A stretch of DNA of 64,000 nt from Alphaproteobacteria bacterium (GCA_947473475.1 CANJBZ010000016.1:1-64000); one strand, 5' to 3'. Shown: positions 16,069-26,690, numbered from the stretch's first letter. A program made the numbers and translations. The notes: generated by a model from the letters alone, not told the origin.

Positions 16069-17256
16069 TTACTGGCCGAAGACGACCGCTGAAATCATCA
16101 GGTTGCCGTGCACGTTGCGATCCGCCAGACAGCCCTGCTCGCCGAATGTGAAACATCCGAGATGTGGCATGCCGCCAAAGCTGGCCTGCACGGTAGAGGC
16201 GACTTGCGGCATTTCCGGCCCCACGGCCAGCATGCAGCCGGCGCAATAGACGACCAACCCTCCCGCCAGCGAGCTTGCACCGTTGGGCAGACGTGCAGCC
16301 GCTTCACCCACGACGCGGCCGGCGCGCTCGATCAAACGCGAGCGGCTACCGCGCATGCTGTAAAGACGCGTCCCGGGTTGAACGTCGGCAAATGTCGTCA
16401 GGGCAAAGTCCTCGGCAACGGAATCCGGATGGATCAGCAGATAATGGGCCACGCCGTCGATCTGACCCGCGTCGACCGCGAGCGGATGCATCGTCGTATC
16501 GGCCAGAATATTTCCGCCGCTCTCCAATTTGCCGGCGATAAGACCGTCCGTCCACTGATTGTAAACGACCGCGGCGGGAGCGCCGTCGATCTCAAGAATC
16601 TTGCGGCCGCTGCCGGTGCGCGTAACGACACCGCTCGGACCGGCAGGCTCATAGCCGCCTTGATAGCTGTAACCCACGCCGCCCGAGGGAAACATCACCG
16701 CAATGACGATGCCATTTTTAAAAACCCCGGCGGGCGAAATCTGCCGCCACGCGCCGGCAACCGTGTTGTCGGCCGCGCTGCCGCCGAGGATCGGACAGCG
16801 ATCATCGGCAATACGCCGCAGACCTTCGATGATCTGCTCCTCGCAGCCCGGCGCCTGAAACACCCAGATCAGTTCTGGCAATTCGCCTGGGCACCCGGCA
16901 TTGGCGAGGGCGCTGTGCAGAACGGCTTCCGCCGTGGCCGCGGGATCGCTGCCCATTTCGGCAGCCCCGACGCCGTAGTCGCCGTCGCGGTCCTCGATGA
17001 TCAGAAGACCGATGGACGCCGGCCCCCAGATTCTTCCCTCGCTCATCACGCCCGAACAGGACGTGCCGCCGAGAAACGCAGCAGCGGGCATTTTCTCGAG
17101 GAGATAGGCGCGGATGGAATCGTCGGAATGATCGCAGCCGTAAAAAACATAGACAAAGCGGGCGTCTTGCCCCCTACCCGCGAGCCGCGCGTCGAGTTTT
17201 GACAACGCCTCCCCGGTGCTTACCGCTTCGACGGCGAGCGAAATGACTGCAACCAT
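16069..17256 (-). CDS. FIST-domain sensory protein, NosP-like
   Basis: A 395-residue protein with FIST_N at about 20-200 (ARFVYVFYGCDHSDD, AAAFLGGTSCSGVMSEGRIW) and FIST_C at about 215-370 (KILEIDGAPAAVVYNQW to FGGMPHLGCFTFGEQG). FIST proteins bind small ligands; those cotranscribed with histidine kinases have been described as haem-based nitric oxide sensors (NosP). It is upstream of, and 22 bp from, a soluble histidine kinase, which matches that arrangement. His43 is one possible haem ligand, but which histidine would serve cannot be decided without an alignment. The start ATG 17256 has a weak ribosome-binding site. Confidence 0.85.
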   Translation of the reverse strand: MVAVISLAVEAVSTGEALSKLDARLAGRGQDARFVYVFYGCDHSDDSIRAYLLEKMPAAAFLGGTSCSGVMSEGRIWGPASIGLLIIEDRDGDYGVGAAEMGSDPAATAEAVLHSALANAGCPGELPELIWVFQAPGCEEQIIEGLRRIADDRCPILGGSAADNTVAGAWRQISPAGVFKNGIVIAVMFPSGGVGYSYQGGYEPAGPSGVVTRTGSGRKILEIDGAPAAVVYNQWTDGLIAGKLESGGNILADTTMHPLAVDAGQIDGVAHYLLIHPDSVAEDFALTTFADVQPGTRLYSMRGSRSRLIERAGRVVGEAAARLPNGASSLAGGLVVYCAGCMLAVGPEMPQVASTVQASFGGMPHLGCFTFGEQGCLADRNVHGNLMISAVVFGQ

Positions 17257-17342
17257 TCATAGTCACCAGTTTTGATCGGGACAACCTAGCGATGCGTGCT
17301 TAAGAATGAATTGATGCAAATCATCGAACCGTGCGTTCCCCG

Positions 17343-18170
17343 TTACTGAGACTCGCGCAGGGCCGCGCCGCTGATCGGATCGACGCTGGCGACGGGCACC
17401 GTTATGCCGTGGGAATTGTTGTTCTCGGCGCACACTTCCTCATCGATTTGCCCAACCGTCACCCGCGGAAATTTCACAATCGCCGACCAGGGCGTCGTGA
17501 ACGCGCCCGCATCTTCGACAGTGAAAAACACTTCCAGCGTTTTGCCGCCATCGGTCAGCCGATAGCGTTCCACGACGTGGAGTTTGTCCGTGTGCGGGGT
17601 CGCGAAACGATCCGTCCAGGTCTTGTCGTTCATCCCGATCGTATCGACGACCAGGGTATCGCCGTCGTAATGGCCGACGGACTCACCGTAATAGGACGGA
17701 CGCGGGTTCTTGGTGTGCGGCTGATCGAGATAAACCGTGCGGGTTTGCTGATTGAATTGGTACAGGAAATAGACCCGGTCCGGCCTTTGCAGAACCTGCA
17801 TCGGCCGAAGGAAACTCAGGACAAAGGGAACACCGGCGGGCCGGCAGGTGGTGAAGGGCGATAGCTCCGGCAGCCCTTGCGATTCCCGGGCCCATTCCTG
17901 GCGGACCGCCTCGGCGGCCCAGGGCTGAAGGATGGGATTCTTGTCATCGCCATGCCAATTCAGGTTGGCGGCATAGTCTTCCGGCACACCAATCCGGCGC
18001 ACGGGTCCGGGTCCAGTCGGCGGTTTGTCGTATTGCTGCCCAGGAACGCCGTGCTGCCAGAAACCCGAAAAATCAGGAACCTCGCGCGGCGCGCCGCCGG
18101 CAGCGACGGACAGCAGCCCGGACAGCACGGCGGCAATCTGAAAAGCACGCTGAAACGTGCATCGGAACAT
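17343..18170 (-). CDS. Secreted protein of unknown function, 275 aa
   Basis: The protein starts with a signal peptide (FQIAAVLSGLLSVAAG, cleavage near GGAPREV). The mature part opens VPDFSGFWQHG, and has the characteristic block PSYYGESVGHYDGDTLVVDT followed by KLHVVERYRLTDGGKTLEV. I recognise this pattern from a common family of proteobacterial and acidobacterial hypothetical proteins with a lipocalin-like beta-rich fold, but it has no assigned reaction. It should be periplasmic. It stands alone, divergent from the 75-residue gene. Confidence 0.75.
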   Translation of the reverse strand: MFRCTFQRAFQIAAVLSGLLSVAAGGAPREVPDFSGFWQHGVPGQQYDKPPTGPGPVRRIGVPEDYAANLNWHGDDKNPILQPWAAEAVRQEWARESQGLPELSPFTTCRPAGVPFVLSFLRPMQVLQRPDRVYFLYQFNQQTRTVYLDQPHTKNPRPSYYGESVGHYDGDTLVVDTIGMNDKTWTDRFATPHTDKLHVVERYRLTDGGKTLEVFFTVEDAGAFTTPWSAIVKFPRVTVGQIDEEVCAENNNSHGITVPVASVDPISGAALRESQ

Positions 18171-18226
18171 GAGGAAACCCTTATCTAGCTGGGCCGTTAC
18201 CTTGTCGAACCTTAGAGGGCCATCAG

Positions 18227-18454
18227 ATGGATAGCTCTACGCAAGACATTCACGCACCCAAAATCGAACAAGCCAAAAAGAACGCTCGAAAACACGAAGA
18301 AAGCGAGCTGGACGAGGCCCTGGAAGACACGTTCCCGGCGAGCGACCCACCGGCGATGACTGCGCCTCACAACCATGTCGGCAGCGGAGAGAAGCCCGCT
18401 CACCCCGAAAACGGCCAAACAAAAAACACCGAAAGCCCGGCCGAAGACAAATAG
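18227..18454 (+). CDS. Small hydrophilic acidic protein, 75 aa
   Basis: A very hydrophilic, probably disordered protein: an alkaline helix KIEQAKKNARKHEESELDEA leads into ALEDTFPASDPPAMTAP, a motif I recognise from small conserved hypothetical proteins of alphaproteobacteria, and the tail is rich in Pro, Asn, Glu and Lys. No known function. The composition differs from chance frames, and the conserved TFPASDPPA core supports a real gene. It is followed by a 187-bp gap before the peroxiredoxin. Confidence 0.75.
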   Translation: MDSSTQDIHAPKIEQAKKNARKHEESELDEALEDTFPASDPPAMTAPHNHVGSGEKPAHPENGQTKNTESPAEDK

Positions 18455-18641
18455 TATCAATCGACCGTAGCAAGCGCCAATGCGCCCCGGCCTATGGGGG
18501 CACATTGGATGTCGCGTGCGGCACGCGTTGCAACCGCATGCAGCATTTAGCGCCCAGACAACCTACCCAGCCTCCCTGAATTGCGGATAACATGGCTTCA
18601 GGACGACTGACTTTATAATCACCGCATTTGAGGAGGATCCC

Positions 18642-19301
<660 letters not shown>

Positions 19302-19396
19302 TCGAAACGGCGGCCGGCGCGACGCTGCTCGCGCCGGTTATTCCTCCACCGTGGTTTAACGCAAATATACCTCCCCCCACGAGGGGGAGGCAATCT

Positions 19397-20737
19397 CTAC
19401 ACCGCCACATCGGAAAAGCGGTCGACGCGCCGCAGGGGCGGAAAGAGCAGCATCCACGTCGCCACAACGGCAAGCGTGCCGAACCCGCCGATCACAACCG
19501 CCGGGACCACGCCAAGCGCGCCCGCGGTCATCCCGGCGCGGAACTCGCCAAGTTCGTTGGAAGCGCCGATGAACAGCGAATTCACCGAGCCTATCCGTCC
19601 GCGCATATTGTCGGGCGTGGAAAGCTGCACCAGGGCCGAGCGCACATACACGCTGATCATGTCGGCCGCGCCCGCAACGCCAAGGGCCGTCATCGAAATA
19701 TAGAAATCCGTCGACAGGCCGAACACGACGGTGGCCGCGCCAAAGATCGCCACGCAAACGAACATCGAAAGCCCGGTGTGGCGGTGCAACTGCCAGCGCG
19801 TCAGGACGAAAGCCACCAAGGCCGCGCCAATCGCCGGAGCCGTCCGTAAAAAGCCCAGACCGGCCGGTCCCGTATGCAGGATGTCGCGGGCAAAAATCGG
19901 CAGCAACGCCGTCGTGCCGCCGAGGAACATGGCGAAAAGGTCGAGGGAAATGGCGCCGAGCAGGATCGGCCGCGCCCGCATATAGGAGAGGCCATCGACA
20001 ATGCGTTGCAGCGCGGAGCCCTCGCTCCGGGCGCCCATTTGCGGCCTGATGTGCAGAATGGCCATGCCGATGACCGTGAAAATGTAGGAGGCCAAGCACA
20101 GGCTATAGTTCACGGTCGGGCCCAGATCGTAAAGGAAGCCGCCCACCGCCGGGCCGGCGATTACCGCGATCCGGTAGGAGGACGCATTCCACGCGATAGC
20201 CTGGGGCAGCTTGTCCAGGGTCACCAGGAACGGCAGAAAGGACTGCATCGCCGGCTGCGACAGCCCGAGTGCAACCCCTAATAACGTAATCACGCTGTAG
20301 AATGCCCACATCTGGGTTACACCGCAGAGCGTCAGGGCTAACAGCATGGCCGAGGCGAACACCTGAATGACGTAGCTCGCAATCAGCATGCGCCGCCGGT
20401 CGACCCGGTCGGCCAGGTCGCCCGCCGGCAGCACCAGCAGCAGCATGGGCAGGAAAATCGCCAGCCCGACATAGCCCAGCGACACGGGATCGCGTGTAAT
20501 ATCATAGACTTGCCAGCCGATCGCGACCGACTGGATCTGGGTTCCCAACGTCGTGCCGAAGCGGATAGCGAGATAGAGCCGCAAATCGCGGTTGCGCGGA
20601 GCAAACGCCGGGGCGGCAGGAGGGGGATTGCGAGCGTTCACTTGGAAATTCTTAACCAAATGCCGGATTAATGACGCAGGTGCGAAATCGTCTGGCTTTT
20701 TCGACTCTGTTGTGCGGGAAAACGCCTTCGATTGCAT
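19397..20737 (-). CDS. MFS exporter, EntS/MFS_3 type
   Basis: A 446-residue protein with twelve hydrophobic segments. The opening helix RFGTTLGTQIQSVAIGWQVY and the loop AGDLADRVDRRRMLIASYV belong to the EntS-like MFS_3 group of exporters for siderophores and drugs. The first about 45 residues are polar and proline-rich (NPPPAAPAFAPRNRD), so the true start may be internal, for example GTG 20641. It is divergent from the RND pump across a 178-bp region that should hold both promoters. Substrate unknown. Confidence 0.8.
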   Translation of the reverse strand: MQSKAFSRTTESKKPDDFAPASLIRHLVKNFQVNARNPPPAAPAFAPRNRDLRLYLAIRFGTTLGTQIQSVAIGWQVYDITRDPVSLGYVGLAIFLPMLLLVLPAGDLADRVDRRRMLIASYVIQVFASAMLLALTLCGVTQMWAFYSVITLLGVALGLSQPAMQSFLPFLVTLDKLPQAIAWNASSYRIAVIAGPAVGGFLYDLGPTVNYSLCLASYIFTVIGMAILHIRPQMGARSEGSALQRIVDGLSYMRARPILLGAISLDLFAMFLGGTTALLPIFARDILHTGPAGLGFLRTAPAIGAALVAFVLTRWQLHRHTGLSMFVCVAIFGAATVVFGLSTDFYISMTALGVAGAADMISVYVRSALVQLSTPDNMRGRIGSVNSLFIGASNELGEFRAGMTAGALGVVPAVVIGGFGTLAVVATWMLLFPPLRRVDRFSDVAV

Positions 20738-20915
20738 CACATTTAAGTACAGCGTCTGGGGTGTTTACCCCCCTCTGCAAACGAGAATTTCACCTTGCCG
20801 ACAAAGTTTTGGGACAGATGACCTTTATGTCCGGCGGTTGAGAAAATCCGGTGGAAACATTGCCGGACGCGTAGTGCTGACGATGGCGCTTCGAAGGTCC
20901 TGCTGAAAGCGACTG

Positions 20916-22289
20916 ATGGGTTACGACGAACCTTCTTCCAAACTTCATGGCGCGGTTTACGAGACCGAGCCGGTGGCCCCGCGCCGCCGTTCCCGGACAC
21001 GGATGATTATCCTTGGCGTTGTCGCGCTGGGTGTGGGTGGCTACCTGGCCACCCATCAGGATGCGGTCACGAAATTGACCTCCATGGTTTCCGGCGGTCC
21101 GGAGGCTGGGGCTGGTGGCCCTGCCGGCGGCGGCCGGGCTGGACGCGGTGGCGGCGCAGCCCCGGTTCGCATCGCAACCGCCAGGGTTGGTGACGTTCCC
21201 GTAGCCGCGAACACGCTCGGCACGGTGCTGGCCAATTCCATGGTCACCATCAAATCGCAGGTCGATGGCCCGCTGGTTGAAGCCGCGTTCAAAGAAGGCC
21301 AGATGGTCAAGAAGGGCGATCTGCTCTTCCGCATCGATCCGGCGCCGTTTGAAGCGGCCCTGCGGCAAGCACAGGCGACCGTCGCCCGCGATCAGGCGCA
21401 GCTTGCAAGCGCCCAAGCCGATGCCGACCGCGCGGTGATGCTCTCCGAACGCGGAATCGTGTCAGCCCAGCAGCGCGATCAGCTGGTCGCCAACGCCAAG
21501 GCGCTGGCAGCAACCATTGATGCGGACAAAGCCGCGGTCGAACGCTCCGCGCTAAACCTCGGTTACACCACCATTCGCGCTCCGGTAAACGGCAAGACCG
21601 GCGCTTACATCGTTTATCCGGGCAACCAGGTCCGCGCGAACGATCAGACCGGCCTCATCACAATCGCCGAAATTCAGCCGGTGAAAATTGCCTTCAATCT
21701 ACCACAAGGCGACTTGCCGCTGCTGCAGGCGCGGCTGGCGGAAGGCAACCTCATGGCCGGCGTCGTCGCGCGAAGCGATGTCGCGAGCGCCCAAGCCGTC
21801 GACGATCAGCAGGAAATGCAAATTCCGGTGAAAGTGAATTTCATCGGCAATGCCGTGGACGATCGCACCGGCACCATTGAGTTGCGCGCCACCTTCGATA
21901 ATCCCGACCTCAGGCTGGTTCCCGGCGAACTCGTGGACGTCAGCATCCAGCTGGACACGCTGAAACAGGTGACCGTGCTTCCCCGCGAAGCGGTGAATGT
22001 CGGACAGAACCAGAGTTATGTTTTTGTCCTCGATGACGAGAACAAAGCGCAGATGCGGCCGGTCAGAGTTCTGTACCAAAACCAGGTGATTACCGCTGTC
22101 GCAAACGGCGTGATTAAATCGGGCGACCGCGTGGTTATTGACGGCCAGTTGCGTTTAACGCCGGGCGCACGCACGACGATTACTCAGGCTCCCGGCGATG
22201 CAGCCATACAAGCATCGCCTGCAGCCGCGGATAACGCTGCCGGCAATAATGCCGGTCAGGGCCGGAGAGCCGGCCGCCGCGGCGGCTAA
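20916..22289 (+). CDS. RND efflux periplasmic adaptor (membrane fusion protein)
   Basis: A 457-residue protein with one N-terminal membrane anchor (MIILGVVALGVGGYLAT), a glycine-rich linker (GGPAGGGRAGRGGGAAP), and the HlyD/MdtA core: lipoyl half-motif VTIKSQVDGPLVEAAFKEGQ, helical hairpin, second half TTIRAPVNGKTGAYIVYPGN, and a beta-barrel to about 390. The C-terminus is Ala/Asn-rich and ends in an Arg/Gly patch (GQGRRAGRRGG). It links the inner-membrane pump to an outer-membrane channel. The pump gene follows after 24 bp, so this is one operon. Confidence 0.95.
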   Translation: MGYDEPSSKLHGAVYETEPVAPRRRSRTRMIILGVVALGVGGYLATHQDAVTKLTSMVSGGPEAGAGGPAGGGRAGRGGGAAPVRIATARVGDVPVAANTLGTVLANSMVTIKSQVDGPLVEAAFKEGQMVKKGDLLFRIDPAPFEAALRQAQATVARDQAQLASAQADADRAVMLSERGIVSAQQRDQLVANAKALAATIDADKAAVERSALNLGYTTIRAPVNGKTGAYIVYPGNQVRANDQTGLITIAEIQPVKIAFNLPQGDLPLLQARLAEGNLMAGVVARSDVASAQAVDDQQEMQIPVKVNFIGNAVDDRTGTIELRATFDNPDLRLVPGELVDVSIQLDTLKQVTVLPREAVNVGQNQSYVFVLDDENKAQMRPVRVLYQNQVITAVANGVIKSGDRVVIDGQLRLTPGARTTITQAPGDAAIQASPAAADNAAGNNAGQGRRAGRRGG

Positions 22290-22313
22290 AACGGAATTTT
22301 CAGGAGAGACGGA

Positions 22314-25300
22314 ATGCATTTCTCCGCCATTTTCATCAAACGTCCGGTCATGGCGACTCTGCTCATGGCTGCGTTCGTGCTTGCGGGATTGTTCGGGTAT
22401 TCTTCGCTTCCAGTCAGTGAACTCCCCAACGTCGACTATCCGACGATTGAGGTGAACGCAGGCCTGCCCGGCGCCGATGCCGAAACGATGGCGACGGCCG
22501 TCGCGACGCCGCTGGAAAAGCAGTTTTCGCTGATCTCCGGCGTGGATTCGATGACCTCGCAGAACGCGCAAGGCCAGACGCGCGTGACCCTGCAGTTCCG
22601 GCTCGATCGCAACATCGACGCGGCCTTCCAGGATGTGCAAGCGGCAGTTTCGGCAAGCGCGCGCCAGATGCCGCGCGACATGCCCACACCGCCGAACATC
22701 CGCAAAATCAATCCAGCCGAAGGCGCGATCCTCTTTTTGACGGCAAGCTCGCAGACGCTGCCGCTGCAGGAGGTGAACCGCTACGTCGAAGACCTCATGC
22801 TCGGAAAGCTTTCAGCCATCGAAGGCGTTGCCGCGGCGGAAATCTTCGGCCAAGCGCGTCCGGCCGTTCGCATTCAGGTCGATCCGAACGCGCTCGCATT
22901 GCGCGGCATCGGCATTGACGAAGTCGCCAACGCAATCCAGCGCAGCAGCGTCAACATGGCCACCGGGCAGCTTGACGGCACGACGCGCGGATCGGTCATC
23001 CACACCAACGGCCAGCTCAACAACGCCGAGGAGTTTAAGCAGCAGATTCTCGCCTATCGCAACGGAGCGCCAGTGCGTTTCGGCGACGTTGCGAACGTCA
23101 TCGACGGCGTCGAGAACCCCCGCAATTACGGCGCCTGGGGCGACAAGAACGGGCTGACGCCTGCCGTTACGGTCGCCATCAACCGCCAGCCCGGCGCCAA
23201 TACGGTGGCCGTGGTGGATGCCGTCAAAGCCGAGTTGCCGCAACTCCTGTCGCAATTGCCGCCGTCGATCAAGGTGGCTGTCACGCTGGACAAGAGCAGC
23301 TCGATCCGCCGGGCCGTCGACGATGTGCAGGTCACGCTGCTCATCGCGGCATTCCTCGTCATCGCGGTGATCTTCGTTTTCCTCCGTACGATATCGGCAA
23401 CATTCATTCCCGCCATTGCGCTGCCTATCGCCATTATCGGCACCTTTGCCGGCATGGCGGCGCTCGGCTACAGCCTCGACAATCTTTCGTTGATGGCTTT
23501 GACGCTGTGCGTAGGCTTCGTCGTCGACGACGCCATCGTCATGCTCGAAAACATCATGCGGCACATCGAAGATGGAGAGAACCCCTATCAGGCCGCCATG
23601 ACCGGCTCGAAGGAAGTGACCTTCACCATTCTGTCGATGACGATTTCGCTGATCGCGGTGTTTATTCCCGTGATCTTCATGGGCGGCATCGTCGGCCGGC
23701 TTCTGCATGAATTCTCGATGACGATCTCGATCGCGGTGCTCGTGTCCGGCATCGTGTCCGTAACGCTTACGCCGATGCTGTGCAGCCGCCTGATCCGGTC
23801 GGCACATGACGAGCATACCCGGAAGCACAATTGGTTCTACCGCGCGAGCGAAAGCGGCTTCGACGCGATGCAGCGCGGCTACGCCAGCAGCCTGCGCTGG
23901 GCCATGAGCCACCGGCCGGTCATTCTGGTTATCTTCTTCATCAGCATTGCCGCGACCGTGCAATTGTTCCGCGTCATACCGCAGGACTTCCTGACACCGG
24001 AAGACAGCGGGCAGATCAACGCCTTCACCGACGGCGCCAACGGCATTTCCTTCGCGGAAATGAAGCGGCACCAGGAGGAAGCGGCGCGTATTCTGCAGAA
24101 CGACCCGAACATCGAAGGCTTCATGAGTTCGGTGGGGGCGGGCGGAACGCGCGGCGGCCTGAACTCCGGCGGATTCCGCATTCAGCTCAAGCCCCGCTCA
24201 CAGCGTGAACTCACGGTGACCCAGATCATCACGGAGCTGCGCCCGAAATTTCAGCGCATTCCGGGCATCAATGTGGTGATGCAGAATCGTCCGCCTATCA
24301 ATATCGGCGGTAACTTCACCCGCGCCGCCTATCAATATCAGCTGCAGTCCGTGGATTTGAACGAGCTGTATACCTGGGCCCAGAAGCTTCAGGACACGCT
24401 GGCGGCCAACCAAACCTTCGCCGATGTAAACAGCGACCTCGATTTGTCGACTCCGTCCGTCGAAGTCTCGATCGACCGCGACCGCGCGGCAGCGCTTGGC
24501 GTGAACACACAGCAGATCGAAACCGCCCTGGGCGCCGCCTTTGGCGGACAGCGCGTGGCGCCGATCTATGCCCAGGCCGACCAATATTGGGTCATCCTGG
24601 AATTGCTGCCGCAATACCAGCAGGACGCGGAATCATTGAAGCGTCTGTACCTGGCGACCTCCCGCGTGGCATCTGTCTCCACTACTAATGTCGGTCAATC
24701 GATTCCGCTGACCGCCGTGACGACCATTCGCCGCGGAACGCAACCGCTCTCGATCAATCACTCCGGCCAGCTTCCAGCTGTGACGCTGTCGTTCAACCTG
24801 CCGGTCGGCGTCCCGTTGAGCGAAGCAGTTGCCGAAATGGAGCGGGTGAAGCTGGAGATCGCCTTCCCGGCCACGGTCCAGGGCAACTTTGTCGGTACGG
24901 CAAAGGCCTTCCAGGATTCGCAGAAAGGCATGGGCTTCCTGCTGATCGGCGGAATTCTGGTGGTCTATATCGTTCTGGGCATCCTGTATGAGAGCTTCAT
25001 TCACCCGCTGACCATTCTGACCGCCTTGCCTTCCGCCGTCGCTGGCGCACTGGCGACGCTTTATCTCTTCCATCTCGCCTTCCAGTGGGGATGGAGAGAA
25101 ACAGACATGACACTGACCCTGTACGCTTATGTGGGCATGGTCATGTTGGTGGGCCTCGTAAAGAAGAACGCCATCATGATGGTGGACTTTGCGCTGACGA
25201 AACAGCGCAGCGAGGGGATCGAACCCGAGGTCGCAATCGTCAACGCCGCCATCATCCGCTTCCGGCCAATCATGATGACGACGATGTCGGCATTCATGGG

Positions 25301-25508
25301 CACCCTGCCGGTCGCGATCGGGTTTGGCGCCAGCAGCGAAGGACGCCAGCCTCTGGGTCTGGCGGTGTGCGGTGGCTTGGTCGTCAGCCAGGCCGTCACG
25401 CTGTACATCACGCCGGTGCTGTATGTGTATCTCGATAAAATGGGCCAGTGGATCGGTGGCGGACGCCGCGTTGCCGTTCGGGCCCCCGCACCCGCGCCCG
25501 CCGAATAG
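22314..25508 (+). CDS. RND multidrug efflux permease, HAE1/MdtB-like
   Basis: A 1064-residue protein of normal length for the HAE1 family. The N-terminal helix (FIKRPVMATLLMAAFVLAG) is followed by a periplasmic porter domain. TM4 carries the proton-relay pair in LCVGFVVDDAIVMLENIMRH, and the second half repeats the layout (VGMVMLVGLVKKNAIMMVDF). It drives export of hydrophobic compounds by proton antiport. No tolC/oprM-type gene follows; a terminator comes 18 bp after the stop. The outer-membrane partner must be encoded elsewhere. MdtB/MdtC-like or MexF-like specificity cannot be settled. Confidence 0.95.
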   Translation: MHFSAIFIKRPVMATLLMAAFVLAGLFGYSSLPVSELPNVDYPTIEVNAGLPGADAETMATAVATPLEKQFSLISGVDSMTSQNAQGQTRVTLQFRLDRNIDAAFQDVQAAVSASARQMPRDMPTPPNIRKINPAEGAILFLTASSQTLPLQEVNRYVEDLMLGKLSAIEGVAAAEIFGQARPAVRIQVDPNALALRGIGIDEVANAIQRSSVNMATGQLDGTTRGSVIHTNGQLNNAEEFKQQILAYRNGAPVRFGDVANVIDGVENPRNYGAWGDKNGLTPAVTVAINRQPGANTVAVVDAVKAELPQLLSQLPPSIKVAVTLDKSSSIRRAVDDVQVTLLIAAFLVIAVIFVFLRTISATFIPAIALPIAIIGTFAGMAALGYSLDNLSLMALTLCVGFVVDDAIVMLENIMRHIEDGENPYQAAMTGSKEVTFTILSMTISLIAVFIPVIFMGGIVGRLLHEFSMTISIAVLVSGIVSVTLTPMLCSRLIRSAHDEHTRKHNWFYRASESGFDAMQRGYASSLRWAMSHRPVILVIFFISIAATVQLFRVIPQDFLTPEDSGQINAFTDGANGISFAEMKRHQEEAARILQNDPNIEGFMSSVGAGGTRGGLNSGGFRIQLKPRSQRELTVTQIITELRPKFQRIPGINVVMQNRPPINIGGNFTRAAYQYQLQSVDLNELYTWAQKLQDTLAANQTFADVNSDLDLSTPSVEVSIDRDRAAALGVNTQQIETALGAAFGGQRVAPIYAQADQYWVILELLPQYQQDAESLKRLYLATSRVASVSTTNVGQSIPLTAVTTIRRGTQPLSINHSGQLPAVTLSFNLPVGVPLSEAVAEMERVKLEIAFPATVQGNFVGTAKAFQDSQKGMGFLLIGGILVVYIVLGILYESFIHPLTILTALPSAVAGALATLYLFHLAFQWGWRETDMTLTLYAYVGMVMLVGLVKKNAIMMVDFALTKQRSEGIEPEVAIVNAAIIRFRPIMMTTMSAFMGTLPVAIGFGASSEGRQPLGLAVCGGLVVSQAVTLYITPVLYVYLDKMGQWIGGGRRVAVRAPAPAPAE

Positions 25509-25526
25509 ACGTGGCCGGATAAACAT

Positions 25527-25560
25527 AAAAAAAGCCCCGCGGTAACAGCGGGGCTTTTTT
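25527..25560. terminator. Bidirectional rho-independent terminator
   Basis: AAAAAAGCCCCGC, then a GGTAACA loop, then GCGGGGCTTTTTT: a 13-bp perfect stem with A- and T-runs. It ends the RND operon on the plus strand and the imelysin operon on the minus strand. Confidence 0.95.
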
Positions 25561-25577
25561 ATGGCTGAAGCCGTGGA

Positions 25578-26690
25578 TCAGATTTTCAGCAGATGGTTGT
25601 CGAACGCGACAGGCACATTCCAGCGCGATTGGGCGGCAAATCCAGACGTACTCGCCCGAAGCTTCACGACGTCACCAAGGCCGGAGGTCACGTAGAAGCA
25701 GCCTGCTTCCGCGTCGGCGGCCAAGCCGCACACGTCGGTCAACGCGAAACCGCCAAGCCAGAGTCCGTCCTGCATCGACCAAAGACCCACCATTCCGCCC
25801 TTGGGACTCGTGGAGGCAACGAACTGCCCCGACGTGTCGATGCCGACCGAGCCGACATAGCTGCGCAGCATGCCCGCATCCCCCGATGGCAACGGCAGAA
25901 GCTCCAACTGTTCGCCGGCGCGCAACACCGCCATCAACGGCCGTAATTCCGCGCGATCCTGATCCTGGATGCCGATGGCCACCGTCTCGCCGTCCGGCGC
26001 CAACGCCATGTGCCGAAGCGACAGGGACTTCATTCCTGCACCGAGCTGATGCCGCCGGATGAGACCGCCTGTCTTTCCCTCCAGCTCCAAAACACAGCTT
26101 TCGATATTCCCGGCGTTGATCGGCGGCCCCTTGATGTCCGCCGCTTTGGCGATCCCGCCCACCGCAACGACAAGTCGTTCACCACCGCCGGCGAAGAGAA
26201 GATCGTGCGGCTCGATACCGACAGCAATTGTGCTCTGCGCGACGCCGGTCCTCAGGTCGCGGAAAACGACGACGCCGTCGCCTGTTTCAGCATCGATTTC
26301 GCTGGTCACCAGCGTGCGGCCGTCCGGGTGAACCGCCGCATGACCGGCGAAACGGTGGCCGGTAATCGGCGAAAACGTCCGGGCATGGGCGCGTGGCTGC
26401 TGCGGATCGACAATCGCGGCAAAGCTGCCCGGCCGGCGTCCGACCAGCAGAATATTTCCGTCCGGCAAACGCGACAGCGCATGCGCCCGCGCGGGGAGCG
26501 CAAAGCCGGTCAGCGCCTCCGCATCCAGGATGACGCCGCCGTCGGTTTCGCCGATGCGCGCGGCGCTGATGAGCGAAACGGCAGGCACGCGTGCGGCTTC
26601 GCTGCTGCGGACAGAGGCAAATGCGCCGAGAAGCGCACCACCCGCGCCGGCAAACAAACCACGCCGGTGAACTCTGGCTTCAATCGCCAT
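25578..26690 (-). CDS. DUF1513 beta-propeller protein of the imelysin operon
   Basis: A 370-residue protein with a Tat-like leader (VHRRGLFAGAGGALLGAFAS), so likely periplasmic. The body has the DUF1513 blade pattern: GFALPARAHALSRLPDGNIL, GHAAVHPDGRTLVTSEIDAE, VGIEPHDLLFAGGGERLVVA and FALTDVCGLAADAEAGCFYV. DUF1513 proteins are encoded at the end of imelysin clusters and are thought to work in periplasmic iron handling. The frame is open far upstream inside the previous gene, but ATG 26690 overlaps that gene's stop by 11 bp and begins the signal sequence. Confidence 0.85.
   Translation of the reverse strand: MAIEARVHRRGLFAGAGGALLGAFASVRSSEAARVPAVSLISAARIGETDGGVILDAEALTGFALPARAHALSRLPDGNILLVGRRPGSFAAIVDPQQPRAHARTFSPITGHRFAGHAAVHPDGRTLVTSEIDAETGDGVVVFRDLRTGVAQSTIAVGIEPHDLLFAGGGERLVVAVGGIAKAADIKGPPINAGNIESCVLELEGKTGGLIRRHQLGAGMKSLSLRHMALAPDGETVAIGIQDQDRAELRPLMAVLRAGEQLELLPLPSGDAGMLRSYVGSVGIDTSGQFVASTSPKGGMVGLWSMQDGLWLGGFALTDVCGLAADAEAGCFYVTSGLGDVVKLRASTSGFAAQSRWNVPVAFDNHLLKI

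Noticed and set aside
22812..24071. Minus-strand frame of 419 codons inside the RND permease
   Set aside because: It has shadow composition; the plus strand encodes a complete HAE1 pump.
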